Of a stretch of DNA of 64,000 nucleotides, positions 53,970-63,207 are shown piece by piece. How positions within the stretch are numbered: the stretch's first letter is position 1; the number at the start of each line of letters is the position of its first letter. The stretch spans positions 62,001 to 126,000 of the forward strand of contig JAJDXG010000016.1 of assembly GCA_022823365.1 (NCBI GenBank). The letters run 5' to 3'. The notes below the pieces were generated by a model. It did not search any database and was not told where the DNA came from. It worked only from the letters and a program-made list of their open reading frames with translations. The translations under genes were made by a program, and so were the position numbers. This DNA is from Gemmatimonadota bacterium (lineage in GTDB: Bacteria; Gemmatimonadota; Gemmatimonadetes; Longimicrobiales; Gaopeijiaceae).

Positions 53970-54074
53970 GGGCAGTTCTCCGAGTCAGACACCCGTCCTT
54001 TCCCGCGCCGGGACAATTATCTTGGAGGCGCGAAAAGGAAAGCCATGCATCCCCAACATCCGGAGGTTCCCGGC

Positions 54075-55478
54075 ATGTCCAACCGGTTTCGCGTCGAGCG
54101 TGATTCGCTGGGCGAAGTTCACGTTCCCGCCGATGCCCTCTACGGGGCACAGACGCAGCGCGCCTTCGAGAACTTCCCCATCAGCGGCCAGCGTTTCGGG
54201 CGCCGCTTCATCCAGGCGCTGGGGCTGATCAAGAAATCCGCCGCGCGGGTCAACCGCGAACTGGGATACCTGGACGGCCACACGGCGCGGGCGATCGCCG
54301 AAGCCGCCGACGAGGTCGCCCGCGGCGACCGGGACGGCGAGTTCGTGCTCGACGTCTACCAGACCGGATCCGGCACATCCTCGAACATGAACGCGAACGA
54401 GGTGATCGCGGCGCTGGCCAACCGCATCCTGGAAGGCTCCGGAGACGCGCGCGTGCATCCCAACGACCACGTCAACTTCGGCCAGTCTTCCAACGACGTC
54501 ATCCCGACGGCGATCCACGTCTCGGCGCGCACCGCGATCGAAGAGGAGCTGATTCCCGCGCTCGACCACCTGCGGGCGCTGCTGGCAGCCAGGGCGGAGG
54601 CCTTCGACGGCGTGCTCAAGTCCGGCCGCACTCACCTGATGGACGCCACCCCGGTGCGGCTGGGGCAGGAGTTCGGCGGCTACGCGATGCAGATCACACG
54701 CGCCATCGAGCGCCTGCGGAACGCCTCGGCGGAGCTGGCCGAGCTGGCGCTGGGCGGCACGGCCACCGGAACGGGCATCAACACCCATCCCGACTTCGCA
54801 CGCCTCACCATCGAGCATCTCTCCCGGGAGACCGGGCTCGCGTTTCGCGAAGCGGAAGACCACTTCGCGGCGCAGGGCTCCCAGGACGCCTGCGTGAGCG
54901 CCTCCGGAGCCCTGAACGCCGCGGCATCAGGCCTGATGAAGATCGCCGACGACATCCGCTGGCTCTCATCGGGCCCGACTTCGGGCATTCACGAGATCCG
55001 GCTTCCCGCCGTGCAGCCGGGGAGCTCCATCATGCCCGGGAAGGTGAACCCGGTCATGTCGGAGGCGCTGATGATGGTCGCGGCGCGCGTGGCCGGGAAC
55101 CACACCACAGTCACCATCGCCGGAAGCCGCGGCAACTTCGAGCTGAACGTGATGCTGCCGGTCATCGCCCACTCCCTGCTCGAGTCGATCACGCTGCTCG
55201 CGGGGGCGAGCCGCGCCTTCGCGGACCGGTGCGTGGCAGGCATCGAAGCCAACGAACGGCGGGCGCGCGAACTGCTCGACCGGAACCCCGCGATCGCCAC
55301 CGCGCTCAACCCCTACATCGGCTACGACGCGGCCGCCGGGGTGGCCAAGGAGGCCGCCCGTGAGGGCCGGGCGGTGCGCGACGTCGTGCGCTCGAGGGGG
55401 TTGCTTGACGACGAGACGCTGGAGGAGGCGCTGGACGTGCGCGCAATGACCGAGCCGGGGCTGCCGGCGAAGGAATAG
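54075..55478 (+). CDS. fumC: Class II fumarate hydratase
   Basis: The protein has 467 residues, the usual length for FumC. I chose the ATG at 54075 ([10 protein letters not shown]), with GGAGG at 54062-54066; the ATG at 54045 is an alternative. The superfamily signature [11 protein letters not shown] is present, along with the substrate-binding [14 protein letters not shown] and [14 protein letters not shown]. It interconverts fumarate and malate without a metal. It is convergent with the DsbA-like gene, with ten bases between stops. Confidence 0.95.
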   Translation: MSNRFRVERDSLGEVHVPADALYGAQTQRAFENFPISGQRFGRRFIQALGLIKKSAARVNRELGYLDGHTARAIAEAADEVARGDRDGEFVLDVYQTGSGTSSNMNANEVIAALANRILEGSGDARVHPNDHVNFGQSSNDVIPTAIHVSARTAIEEELIPALDHLRALLAARAEAFDGVLKSGRTHLMDATPVRLGQEFGGYAMQITRAIERLRNASAELAELALGGTATGTGINTHPDFARLTIEHLSRETGLAFREAEDHFAAQGSQDACVSASGALNAAASGLMKIADDIRWLSSGPTSGIHEIRLPAVQPGSSIMPGKVNPVMSEALMMVAARVAGNHTTVTIAGSRGNFELNVMLPVIAHSLLESITLLAGASRAFADRCVAGIEANERRARELLDRNPAIATALNPYIGYDAAAGVAKEAAREGRAVRDVVRSRGLLDDETLEEALDVRAMTEPGLPAKE

Positions 55479-55488
55479 CCGGCTGAAG

Positions 55489-56196
55489 CTAATCCCCGGG
55501 CCCCGACAGGCGGGTGACGGCTTCCTCGAAGGAGGAGATTCCTTCCTCGCCGGTGAGCTTGACCTCCCCGGTCAGTTCCCCGCCCCGGTTGACCACGAAC
55601 GTGGGCGTCCCCTCGACAGCCAGCACCTGGGCCAGGTTCATGTCGCTCAGGATGAGGGGCGCGACCGTGTCGCGGATGAGGCAGGCCTGGAAATCCTCCA
55701 GCGGGAGGTTGATGTCGGCCGCGAACTGGAGGAAGACGGGAATCGGGTCCTGCAGCGGCTGCCACACGCTCTGGTTCATGTACAGGCGGTGCTGCATCGC
55801 CTCGAAGCCCTGCCGGTCGTTCAGACCACCCGCGCACAGGGCAGCCTCGGCCGCGTGAAACCCGCGCATGAGACGGGCCAGCGGAAACATGCGCACCACG
55901 AAGTTCGCCCTCCCGGTGTCGACGAGGTTCGTCTTCAGCGAATCGGTGCGCAGAATGTAGAAGGACCGGCAGGTGGGACAGCCGAAGTCGATGAACTCGT
56001 CGATGCGGGCCAGGGTGGAGTCCACCATATAGATGCGCGAATTGTCGGCGCGCTCCAGAAAGTCCACGTCCACCACGCTGAGCGCGAGTCCGCCGGGAAG
56101 CTCCTGTTGCAGCCCGCTGGCGGACATGGGGATCGCCGCCGCCAGGGCGAGCGCCGCAATCATCGCCCGCCCGGCACGCTGATGCGCATTTCTCAT
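55489..56196 (-). CDS. DsbA-like exported thiol-disulfide protein
   Basis: The protein has 235 residues. A signal peptide ends near SASGLQQ. The thioredoxin fold has the active site CPTC within FIDFGCPTCRSF and the cis-Pro loop VEGTPTFVVNRGG. Two further cysteines lie in the helical insert. It probably oxidises or isomerises cysteines of exported proteins. The gene follows a lipoprotein gene by three bases. Confidence 0.82.
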   Translation of the reverse strand: MRNAHQRAGRAMIAALALAAAIPMSASGLQQELPGGLALSVVDVDFLERADNSRIYMVDSTLARIDEFIDFGCPTCRSFYILRTDSLKTNLVDTGRANFVVRMFPLARLMRGFHAAEAALCAGGLNDRQGFEAMQHRLYMNQSVWQPLQDPIPVFLQFAADINLPLEDFQACLIRDTVAPLILSDMNLAQVLAVEGTPTFVVNRGGELTGEVKLTGEEGISSFEEAVTRLSGPGD

Positions 56197-56199
56197 GGT

Positions 56200-56571
56200 T
56201 CAGCGACCTCTGGGGATCAGCCGAACGAAGCCGGCCTGGATCAGGAGATCGAAGGCTTCGCCCGCGGTGACCGCCATTTCCTGTGTCCGGTAAACGCCGC
56301 CGCCCAGCAGATCGACTTCGAAACCGATGGTCGGCAGCCTCCACTCGCGCGTGAAACGCTCCCGCGTCTTGCCGGAGACGTTGCCCAGCCGGGTGCGTCC
56401 GCCGCCGGTCGAGATGTAGATGCGGGCGTCGTTGAAGTCGAGGTTGTCCACAAAGATGGTGATATCCCGCGATGGCTCGCCGCCGACGCCGGGCGGCGGT
56501 CGCTGTCCCGCGCAGCCGGCAGCCAGCAACGTCGCCAACACACAGAAAGCGAACAGGGGTCGAGTAGTCAT
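56200..56571 (-). CDS. Small lipoprotein of unknown function
   Basis: The protein has 123 residues. The ATG at 56571 has GGGAGGACG upstream, and the lipobox is LAAGC (C20). The mature part is a short beta-rich domain (ITIFVDNLDFNDARIYI, then TRLGNVSGKTRERF) resembling small lipoproteins seen in related genomes; no named family is recognised. It is transcribed together with the DsbA-like gene. The 277-base region upstream, shared with apgM, shows no clear promoter. Confidence 0.65.
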   Translation of the reverse strand: MTTRPLFAFCVLATLLAAGCAGQRPPPGVGGEPSRDITIFVDNLDFNDARIYISTGGGRTRLGNVSGKTRERFTREWRLPTIGFEVDLLGGGVYRTQEMAVTAGEAFDLLIQAGFVRLIPRGR

Positions 56572-56848
56572 GATGCGTCCTCCCGCGGGGACCGGGCCGG
56601 CCGGTGGCCGGAGGTCCGTGGTTTCCTGCCCTTGTACATTGTATCGCGAGCGGCGCGCGCCTGCTACCGAAACAGGTGCTGGCGAGCGGGCCCGGTCCGG
56701 TCGCGCCCGGGACGGGGTTGCCCGCGTCCGGCCCGCCGATGAACCTGGTTCACGGTGGGGCCGGCGCGCACGGGGGCACGACGGACAGCCAATCATCTCC
56801 GAGGTTCAGGATGCCGATGACGGACGGGGGGGCGGGGGCGTGGGGAGG

Positions 56849-58057
56849 GTGACGCGGTTCCCGGACGACCTGGTGGAGCGCATGCCGGTCGGCGAAGCGA
56901 TCACCATGATCGTGGTGGACGGGGTCGGCGGGCTTCCCCACCCCGCCACCGGCCTGACCGAACTGGAATCCGCGACCACGCCCAACCTGGACGCGATGGC
57001 CGCGGAGAGCTCGCTGGGCATGCACGTCCCGGTCGCGCCCGGGGTCACCCCCGGGAGCGGCCCCGCCCACCTCGCCCTGTTCGGGTACGACCCCGCCCGC
57101 CACCTGATCGGACGCGGCGTGCTGGCCGCGCTGGGGGTCGGGATTCGCCTGCGCGAGGGGGATGTGGCGGCCCGGCTCAACCTGGCCACCCTGGACGGGC
57201 AGGGCCGCGTGACCGACCGCCGTGCGGGCCGCCCCGGCAACCCGGAGGGCCGGCGGCTGGTGCGCAGGTTGCAGGACGGCGTGACCGCGCCTCCCAGGGT
57301 GGACCTCCACTTCCAGCACGTCATGGAGCATCGCGCCGTGATGGTGCTGCGCGGCGACGGTCTCGGCGCGGAGGTATCCGACACCGACCCGCAGCGGACC
57401 GGCATCCCGCCCCGGCCTCCCCGCGCGCCCGAAGGGGACGCGGCGTCGGCACGCACCGCCCGGACCGCCGACCTGATTCTCGCGCGGGCGGCGGAGGTGC
57501 TGGCGACCGAGCCTGTCGCCAACGGCCTTCTCGCGCGCGGGTTCGCCGAGTACCGCGCGCCGGCGGGCTTTTCCCGGCGGTATGGGCTCAAGGCGGTGGC
57601 GGTGGCGCGCTATCCCATGTACCGGGGGGTGGCCCGTCTCGTCGGGATGGAGCTGGCCGGAACCCCGGCCTCGGACGACGAAGCAGTGGAGTTGATGCAG
57701 GGGGCCGCAGGACACGCCGACTTCCGCTTTTTCCACTACAAGGCCACGGATTCCCGAGGGGAGGACGGGGATTTCGAGGGCAAGGTCGCCGCCATCGAGG
57801 CGCTGGACGGTCTCCTCCCGGGGCTGGACGACGGCGGCGTGGTGATCGTCACCGGTGACCACAGCACCCCCGCGACCATGGCCGGCCATTCCTGGCACGC
57901 GGTGCCGCTCCTGATCCGGTCGCGCCACGCCCGGCCGACGGGGCGCCGCCTCACCGAGAGCGCGTGCCGGCGGGGCGATGTGGGCACCATCGCCGCGCGG
58001 CACATCATGTCGCTGGCCTTGGCTCACGCCGCGCGGCTGGCGAAGTTCGGCAGCTGA
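56849..58057 (+). CDS. apgM: Cofactor-independent phosphoglycerate mutase, archaeal (ApgM) type
   Basis: The protein has 402 residues, starting from the GTG at 56849; a GTG at 56840 and an ATG at 56882 are alternatives. Alkaline-phosphatase-superfamily metal motifs are visible: VVDGVGGLP near the start, FFHYKATDSRGEDGDFEGK in the middle and VTGDHSTPATMAGHSW near the end. It interconverts 3- and 2-phosphoglycerate in glycolysis. The M16 peptidase gene follows after 30 bases. Confidence 0.88.
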   Translation: MTRFPDDLVERMPVGEAITMIVVDGVGGLPHPATGLTELESATTPNLDAMAAESSLGMHVPVAPGVTPGSGPAHLALFGYDPARHLIGRGVLAALGVGIRLREGDVAARLNLATLDGQGRVTDRRAGRPGNPEGRRLVRRLQDGVTAPPRVDLHFQHVMEHRAVMVLRGDGLGAEVSDTDPQRTGIPPRPPRAPEGDAASARTARTADLILARAAEVLATEPVANGLLARGFAEYRAPAGFSRRYGLKAVAVARYPMYRGVARLVGMELAGTPASDDEAVELMQGAAGHADFRFFHYKATDSRGEDGDFEGKVAAIEALDGLLPGLDDGGVVIVTGDHSTPATMAGHSWHAVPLLIRSRHARPTGRRLTESACRRGDVGTIAARHIMSLALAHAARLAKFGS

Positions 58058-58087
58058 ACTCTCGTCTTCCGCCGCCGGGAAGCACCT

Positions 58088-59359
58088 GTGATCTCCATCC
58101 CCTGCGAAGAGCACTGCCTGGAGAACGGACTCCGGATCGTCCTTTCCCCGGAGCCCTCCGTGCCCATCGTCGCAGTCAACCTCTGGTACGACGTGGGTTC
58201 CCGGAACGAAGGCCCGGGGCAGACCGGTCTGGCTCATCTCTTCGAGCACATGATGTTCCAGGGCTCGCGCCACGTGGCCGGCAGCCAGCACTTCGAGCTG
58301 CTGGAAGGCGTCGGCGGATCGGCCAACGCGTCCACCTGGTTCGACCGGACCAACTACTACGAAACCCTCCCTTCGCATCATCTCGAGCTGGCGCTCTGGC
58401 TCGAAGCGGATCGCATGGGCTGGATGCTTCCCGCGCTCACCGCCGAGAAGCTCGAGAATCAGCGCGACGTCGTGAAGAACGAGCGCCGCCAGCGCTACGA
58501 CAACCAGCCCTACGGCGACTGGGATGAGCGCATGCTCGCGATGGTGTATCCACCGGGGCATCCCTATCGCCATCCGGTCATCGGCTCCCTGGAGGACATC
58601 GACGGGTTCACGCTCGGTGATCTCGAGTCGTTCTTTCGCGCCTACTACGCCCCCGACAACGCCGTGCTCACGCTCTGCGGCGGCTTCGAGGCCAGGCGCG
58701 CGCTCGAATGGATCAAGCGCTATTTCGGCGACATTCCTCCGGGAGCCGGGACGCGGATGATCCCCGGGGACGCGGACGCGGAGCGCGAGAACCACGTCGA
58801 TGCCGGCCAGACGGTCGAGGCCGATGTGCCGCTCACGCGGGTCTACGCCGGGATGCGCGTGCCCACCTTCGACGATCCCGCCTTCTACGCCGCCGATGTC
58901 GCGGGCGACATTCTGGGACGCGGGCGGGCATCGCGTCTCCACCGCTCGCTCGTGCTCGAGCGCCGGCTCGCCAAGGATGTCGCGGCACACGTGTTTCCGT
59001 TGATGACGGGAGCGGGGATGATGCTGGTTCAGGCCACCGGCAACGTCGGGGTCGATCCCGGAGAGCTGGCAGCGGCCGTCGTCGAGCAGATCGAGGGACT
59101 TGGTGCGATCTCGTCCGAGGAAGTCGCGAGGGCCGTGGCCATGGCCGAGACTGCCATCCTGGGGCAACTCGAGGTCGTGGCCCAGCGCGCCGACCTGCTC
59201 TCGATGTTTGCGACCCAGTTCGGAGATCCGGCCCGCATCTCCACGGAGATCGATCGCCTGCGCGCGGTGACGCCGGAGGCGGTGCAGACCCTGGTCGAAG
59301 AGCGCCTCGAGCCCGGGAACCGGGCGATTCTGACGTACGTGCCGCGGGCATCCGCGTGA
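58088..59359 (+). CDS. M16 family zinc peptidase, active subunit
   Basis: The protein has 423 residues and starts with GTG. The inverted zinc motif HxxEH is H50-LF-E53-H54, with the third ligand Glu in VVKNERRQ near residue 130. No signal peptide is evident. It is typical of the paired M16B peptidases, whose second half is supplied by the next gene. The stop overlaps the next start (GTGA). Confidence 0.9.
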   Translation: MISIPCEEHCLENGLRIVLSPEPSVPIVAVNLWYDVGSRNEGPGQTGLAHLFEHMMFQGSRHVAGSQHFELLEGVGGSANASTWFDRTNYYETLPSHHLELALWLEADRMGWMLPALTAEKLENQRDVVKNERRQRYDNQPYGDWDERMLAMVYPPGHPYRHPVIGSLEDIDGFTLGDLESFFRAYYAPDNAVLTLCGGFEARRALEWIKRYFGDIPPGAGTRMIPGDADAERENHVDAGQTVEADVPLTRVYAGMRVPTFDDPAFYAADVAGDILGRGRASRLHRSLVLERRLAKDVAAHVFPLMTGAGMMLVQATGNVGVDPGELAAAVVEQIEGLGAISSEEVARAVAMAETAILGQLEVVAQRADLLSMFATQFGDPARISTEIDRLRAVTPEAVQTLVEERLEPGNRAILTYVPRASA

Positions 59360-60711
59360 GCCCCGAGCGCTTTCCCCCAACGCCACCGGGACCGGGACCG
59401 GTTGCACCCTTCGCGGTTCCGGCGGTGCGCGCCGCGCGTCTCGATTCCGGGCTGGAGGTACGAATCGCGCGCCGGCCCGGGGTTCCCCTGGTGACCGCGC
59501 TCCTGGTCATGGATACGGGCGAGGCGACGGCCGGTGGGCCGCAAGCCGGGCTTGCGGTGTTGTCCGGAAGGGCGCTCCATGGCGGAACCGTCCGCCGCTC
59601 GGCGGTGGAGCTGGCCTGCGCGCTGGAGGACATGGGTACGCACCTGGCGACCTCGACCGGCTGGGATTCCACGGTCGTGTCGCTGACCTGCGCCGCCGAC
59701 CGGTTTCCGCGGGCGCTCCGGCTGTTGTCGGAAGTGGTCCTGACGCCCGGGTATCCGGGTGAAGAGGTGGAGCGCACCCGCGAGCAGCAGCTCGGCGGGA
59801 TCCGGCAACGCCGGATGTATCCTGCTCAGCTCGCCACTGCCGCCGCGGCGCGCTTCTTTTTCGCCGAAGGCACCACGTATGGACGGCCCATGGCGGGCAC
59901 CGAGGGGACGGTCTCGGGCCTGGAGCGCGCGCATGTGGCCGACTACGCGGCCAGCCGCTACCGGCCGCAGGGAGCCGCGCTGGTGGTGGCCGGCGATGTA
60001 GCGAAGGAGGAAGTGACGGATCTCGCGGCCGACTGTTTCGGCGGCTGGCGGGGCCGCGCCGCTCCCGTCGAAGCAACGGCGGGACCCCGCTTCGGGGAGC
60101 GCCGCATCGTGATCGTCCATCGCCCGGGCGCGGTTCAGTCCGAGCTGCGCATCGGCCATGCCAGCGTACCCCGCAGGACGCCCGATTTCTTCCCGCTGAT
60201 CGTGCTCAATTCCGTGCTCGGAGGCGCCTTCACCAGTCGTCTCAACCTCAACCTCAGGGAGGACAAGGGTTTCACCTACGGCGTGAGCTCGCGCTTCCTC
60301 CTCCGGCGCGCCGGCGGGATGTTCCGCATAGCCACGGCGGTTGCGACCGAAGTCACCGCGGCGGCGGTCCGGGAGGTGCTCGCGGAGACGGAGGCGCTGG
60401 TCGCCGGCGGGCCCACGCCCGCCGAACTGCGCGGCGCGCGCGACTACCTGGCGGGCATCTTTCCGCTGCGCATGGAGACCACGGCCCAGGTCGCGTCCGG
60501 CATTGCGCGGGTGTTCGTGCACGGCCTCTCGGCCGACTACCTCGCGCACTACCGCGAGCGGGTACTGGCGGTGGGAGTCGACGACGTCGCGCGCGCGGCC
60601 CGCCGTCGGATTCACCCGGACGCCCTCACGGTCGTGGTGGCAGGTGACGCCGACCGGGTGGCGCCGGAACTCGAATCCTTCGGCCCGGTCGAGGTCCACC
60701 ACGACTTCTGA
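59356..60711 (+). CDS. M16 family peptidase, non-catalytic partner
   Basis: The protein has 451 residues. The GTG start overlaps the stop of the active subunit. The region matching the zinc motif reads GLAVLSGRALHGG, so the HxxEH residues are missing. The C-terminal half keeps the LREDKGFTYG segment that helps bind substrate in M16 heterodimers. It should pair with the upstream subunit to close the peptidase chamber. The 231 bases after it contain nothing I recognise. Confidence 0.88.
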   Translation: MSPERFPPTPPGPGPVAPFAVPAVRAARLDSGLEVRIARRPGVPLVTALLVMDTGEATAGGPQAGLAVLSGRALHGGTVRRSAVELACALEDMGTHLATSTGWDSTVVSLTCAADRFPRALRLLSEVVLTPGYPGEEVERTREQQLGGIRQRRMYPAQLATAAAARFFFAEGTTYGRPMAGTEGTVSGLERAHVADYAASRYRPQGAALVVAGDVAKEEVTDLAADCFGGWRGRAAPVEATAGPRFGERRIVIVHRPGAVQSELRIGHASVPRRTPDFFPLIVLNSVLGGAFTSRLNLNLREDKGFTYGVSSRFLLRRAGGMFRIATAVATEVTAAAVREVLAETEALVAGGPTPAELRGARDYLAGIFPLRMETTAQVASGIARVFVHGLSADYLAHYRERVLAVGVDDVARAARRRIHPDALTVVVAGDADRVAPELESFGPVEVHHDF

Positions 60712-60942
60712 TCCGCCAATGCGCGCCCCGGCAACGGGACGACGGCGGCCGGAGGTGGCTGCCGCCGACACGGGCGGAACACGACCGCGGAGCGCGCCGG
60801 GAGACCGCTCCGGGCAACCCCTCGCCGCCGACCCGCACCTAAGTGCCCGCAAGGCAGCCGCCTCGCGCGGCCCCTCGCGTGATGCGGGCGAATGCGCTCG
60901 CGCCGCCGGGCCGCGAGGCATGGTGATCTGACGGGAGAGGTC

Positions 60943-61683
60943 GTGTCGCACGAAAAGGAGCTGCAATTATCCGCGTCCGCCGGGCGGCCGGTGTATCCGG
61001 GCGGAGACACCGTTCGCCACCCGGGGCCGGACGCGGTCCCGGGACCGGACGGGACGGGACGCCTGTCGGGCCGCCTCGTGCATGACGGAAGAGTGGTCCA
61101 CCTGTCCGTCGACCGCGTGCGCTTTCCGGACGGATCGGAGGGCAGCCTGGAACTCGTCCGGCACCCCGGCGCCGCCGCAGTGGTGCCCTTCGTGGACCCG
61201 CCGGAGTCGCCCGATCCCGTGATTCTGCTGCTCCGGCAGTACCGCTACGCCTCCGGGGGATACCTGTATGAGGTGCCGGCCGGGCTGCCGGCGGGAGCGG
61301 ACGAGGCCTGGGCGGAGTGCGCGCGGCGGGAACTGGCCGAGGAGACCGGTTACGCCGCGGCCCGAATCGACTATCTGACCCGGATCTTCACGACGCCCGG
61401 TTTCACCAACGAGGTCATCCACCTGTTCCTGGCAACCGGCCTCTCGGCCGGAGACGCCGCCCGCGATCCGGACGAGTTCATCACCGTGGGGGAGTTCCCA
61501 TTCTCTCGCGCCCTGGAGATGGTGCGCAGGGGCGAGATCGTGGATTGCAAGACGGTCGCAGCCCTCCTGTACACTGCCGCCTTCCGCCGAAGCCCGGCCG
61601 CGGACGGCGGCGTCCACAGGGGGGATGACGGCCGTCCTGTCCCGGGGACGCAATCGGGGCGCATGTCCGCGGAGGACGCGTGA
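60943..61683 (+). CDS. NUDIX hydrolase, ADP-ribose-pyrophosphatase-like
   Basis: The protein has 246 residues. The GTG at 60943 is preceded by GGGAG. The NUDIX box is complete (GLPAGADEAWAECARRELAEETGY shortened here to G-x5-E-x7-REL-x-EE-x-G). The N-terminal strand region and the PGFTNEVIHLFLA segment after the box suit the ADP-ribose pyrophosphatase group. It hydrolyses nucleoside diphosphate sugars or related compounds. Long Gly/Pro-rich ends are probably disordered. Confidence 0.82.
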   Translation: MSHEKELQLSASAGRPVYPGGDTVRHPGPDAVPGPDGTGRLSGRLVHDGRVVHLSVDRVRFPDGSEGSLELVRHPGAAAVVPFVDPPESPDPVILLLRQYRYASGGYLYEVPAGLPAGADEAWAECARRELAEETGYAAARIDYLTRIFTTPGFTNEVIHLFLATGLSAGDAARDPDEFITVGEFPFSRALEMVRRGEIVDCKTVAALLYTAAFRRSPAADGGVHRGDDGRPVPGTQSGRMSAEDA

Positions 61684-61759
61684 TTAAGGTGGTACGAAAC
61701 CTGCATGCTGAGGTGTCCTGTTCGAGGGCACGAGAAGCCACGTCTGGCAGCGGAGCCAC

Positions 61760-62401
61760 ATGAATACCGAAAAGAGCCTGGCAATGACGCCCGCGAGGCC
61801 GGCCCACGAGACCCGGGACGCCCTCAGAAAACTGGACGACAGCGCCGTCGTGAAGCGGTTTCTGGAAGGGGAGCAGCGAGCCTTCGGAATCCTTGTGGAC
61901 CGCTACGACAATCGGCTGGTCAACTTCGTCTACCGGACCATTGGCGACCGGGAGCGGGCGCAGGATCTGGTACAGGAGACGTTCATCCGCGTCTACCGCC
62001 ACCTGCATCGCTTTGATCCTACCAAGAAGTTCTCCACCTGGATCTACACCATCGCCAGCAACCTGGCGAAGAACGAGCTGCGCAACCGCTCGCGAAACCC
62101 CCTCGTCTTCTTCCAGACCATCAAGAAGAACTGGGAGGCGGACCACCGGCCGCTGGAATGGGAGGACAACTCCTACAAGCCCGACGACCTGTACCGCAAG
62201 CGGCACCTGCGAAAGGTCGTCGAGAAGGCCGTCAGCGAGCTGCCGGAGCATCACCGGGTGGTCTTCGTGCTACGGGAGCTCCAGGGGAAGACTTACGAGG
62301 AGATCGCCCAGATCACGGCGGTCAACCTGGGCACGGTGAAGAGCCGCCTGAACCGGGCGCGCAACAACTTCGCCCGTATCGTCGCACCCATGCTGGACTG
62401 A
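61760..62401 (+). CDS. ECF (RpoE-like) RNA polymerase sigma factor
   Basis: The protein has 213 residues. Region 2 (FGILVDRYDNRLVNFVYRTI, then AQDLVQETFIRVYRHL and KFSTWIYTIASNLAKNELR) and region 4 (LPEHHRVVFVLRELQGKTYEEI, then LGTVKSRLNRAR) are both complete, and no extra domain is seen. It directs transcription of a stress or envelope regulon. The membrane anti-sigma factor follows after 277 bases, a gap in which I see no gene. Confidence 0.92.
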   Translation: MNTEKSLAMTPARPAHETRDALRKLDDSAVVKRFLEGEQRAFGILVDRYDNRLVNFVYRTIGDRERAQDLVQETFIRVYRHLHRFDPTKKFSTWIYTIASNLAKNELRNRSRNPLVFFQTIKKNWEADHRPLEWEDNSYKPDDLYRKRHLRKVVEKAVSELPEHHRVVFVLRELQGKTYEEIAQITAVNLGTVKSRLNRARNNFARIVAPMLD

Positions 62402-62678
62402 GCCCGCTCGGAACACCTCATCCAGTTCGACCTCCCGGACAGCCCGCCCCGACGCCACTCGGGAACCTCGTCCCGCCCCTCCGGTAGCACACGTTCCACC
62501 GCTTCGTGCGGATTCTTCGTGCCGCGAAGCCGCGGGGGAACCCGAGCGTTATACCTCAAGTACAGAACTCGACGGGGATCGACGGGCCCGCCGGTGCGGG
62601 CTCAGTCCGCCGGACCAGGGTTGAGCGGGCACAGGCTCGCAGAAAAGAGTCGCAAGGATCGCGAGTACAAGAACGGAC

Positions 62679-63182
62679 ATGGAATGCAACGGCTTTCTGG
62701 AGCGCTTCTCCGAGTTCCATGACGGCGAAGCGACCGATGCGGAAGCGTTCGAGCAGCACATGGCGGAGTGCGCGGGCTGCCGGCGCTACGCGGATACCGT
62801 GAAGCGGAGCCTGGTACTGCTGCGCGCCGTTCCCGGCGTGGTCGTTGGCGAAGATTTCCATCCCCGGCTGCAGCATCGCATCTACCACATCCAGGAGGAT
62901 CTCGCGCGCCGCCGCGGCGGCGTGTCCTTTACCCGCCTGGGCGTGGCATTCGCCGCCACGATTCTGGTGGCGCTGGCCGTGTGGGGACCGGAACTCGTTC
63001 GGGAGACTCCACAGGTCGCGCTTCCGCCCATCGTTGTCTCCGCACCCCCCTCGCAGCGGGTGGCTGCCCCTTCCGCCACCGTACGGTACCGCAGCATTCG
63101 CCTCCTGGACCCCGGCCTGGACGGCGACGACCTGTGGACCACCCGCGCGCTGTACGAGTACTCGGCCCTCTCCCAGCGCTGA
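62679..63182 (+). CDS. Membrane anti-sigma factor with zinc-finger (ZAS/zf-HC2) domain
   Basis: The protein has 167 residues. The anti-sigma zinc motif is H27-x3-C31-x2-C34, after MECNGFLERFSEFHDGE. One membrane segment (LGVAFAATILVALAVWGPEL, about 88-107) separates it from a Pro-rich periplasmic tail of about 60 residues. It should hold the upstream ECF sigma factor inactive until an envelope signal arrives. Confidence 0.85.
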   Translation: MECNGFLERFSEFHDGEATDAEAFEQHMAECAGCRRYADTVKRSLVLLRAVPGVVVGEDFHPRLQHRIYHIQEDLARRRGGVSFTRLGVAFAATILVALAVWGPELVRETPQVALPPIVVSAPPSQRVAAPSATVRYRSIRLLDPGLDGDDLWTTRALYEYSALSQR

Positions 63183-63207
63183 CCGGGAATCCACGTCCCG
63201 GCAGGCC

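Noticed and set aside
53082-54074. Upstream extension of the fumC frame
   Set aside because: It runs antisense to panE and has no fumarase similarity. FumC similarity begins only after the ATG with GGAGG at 54075.
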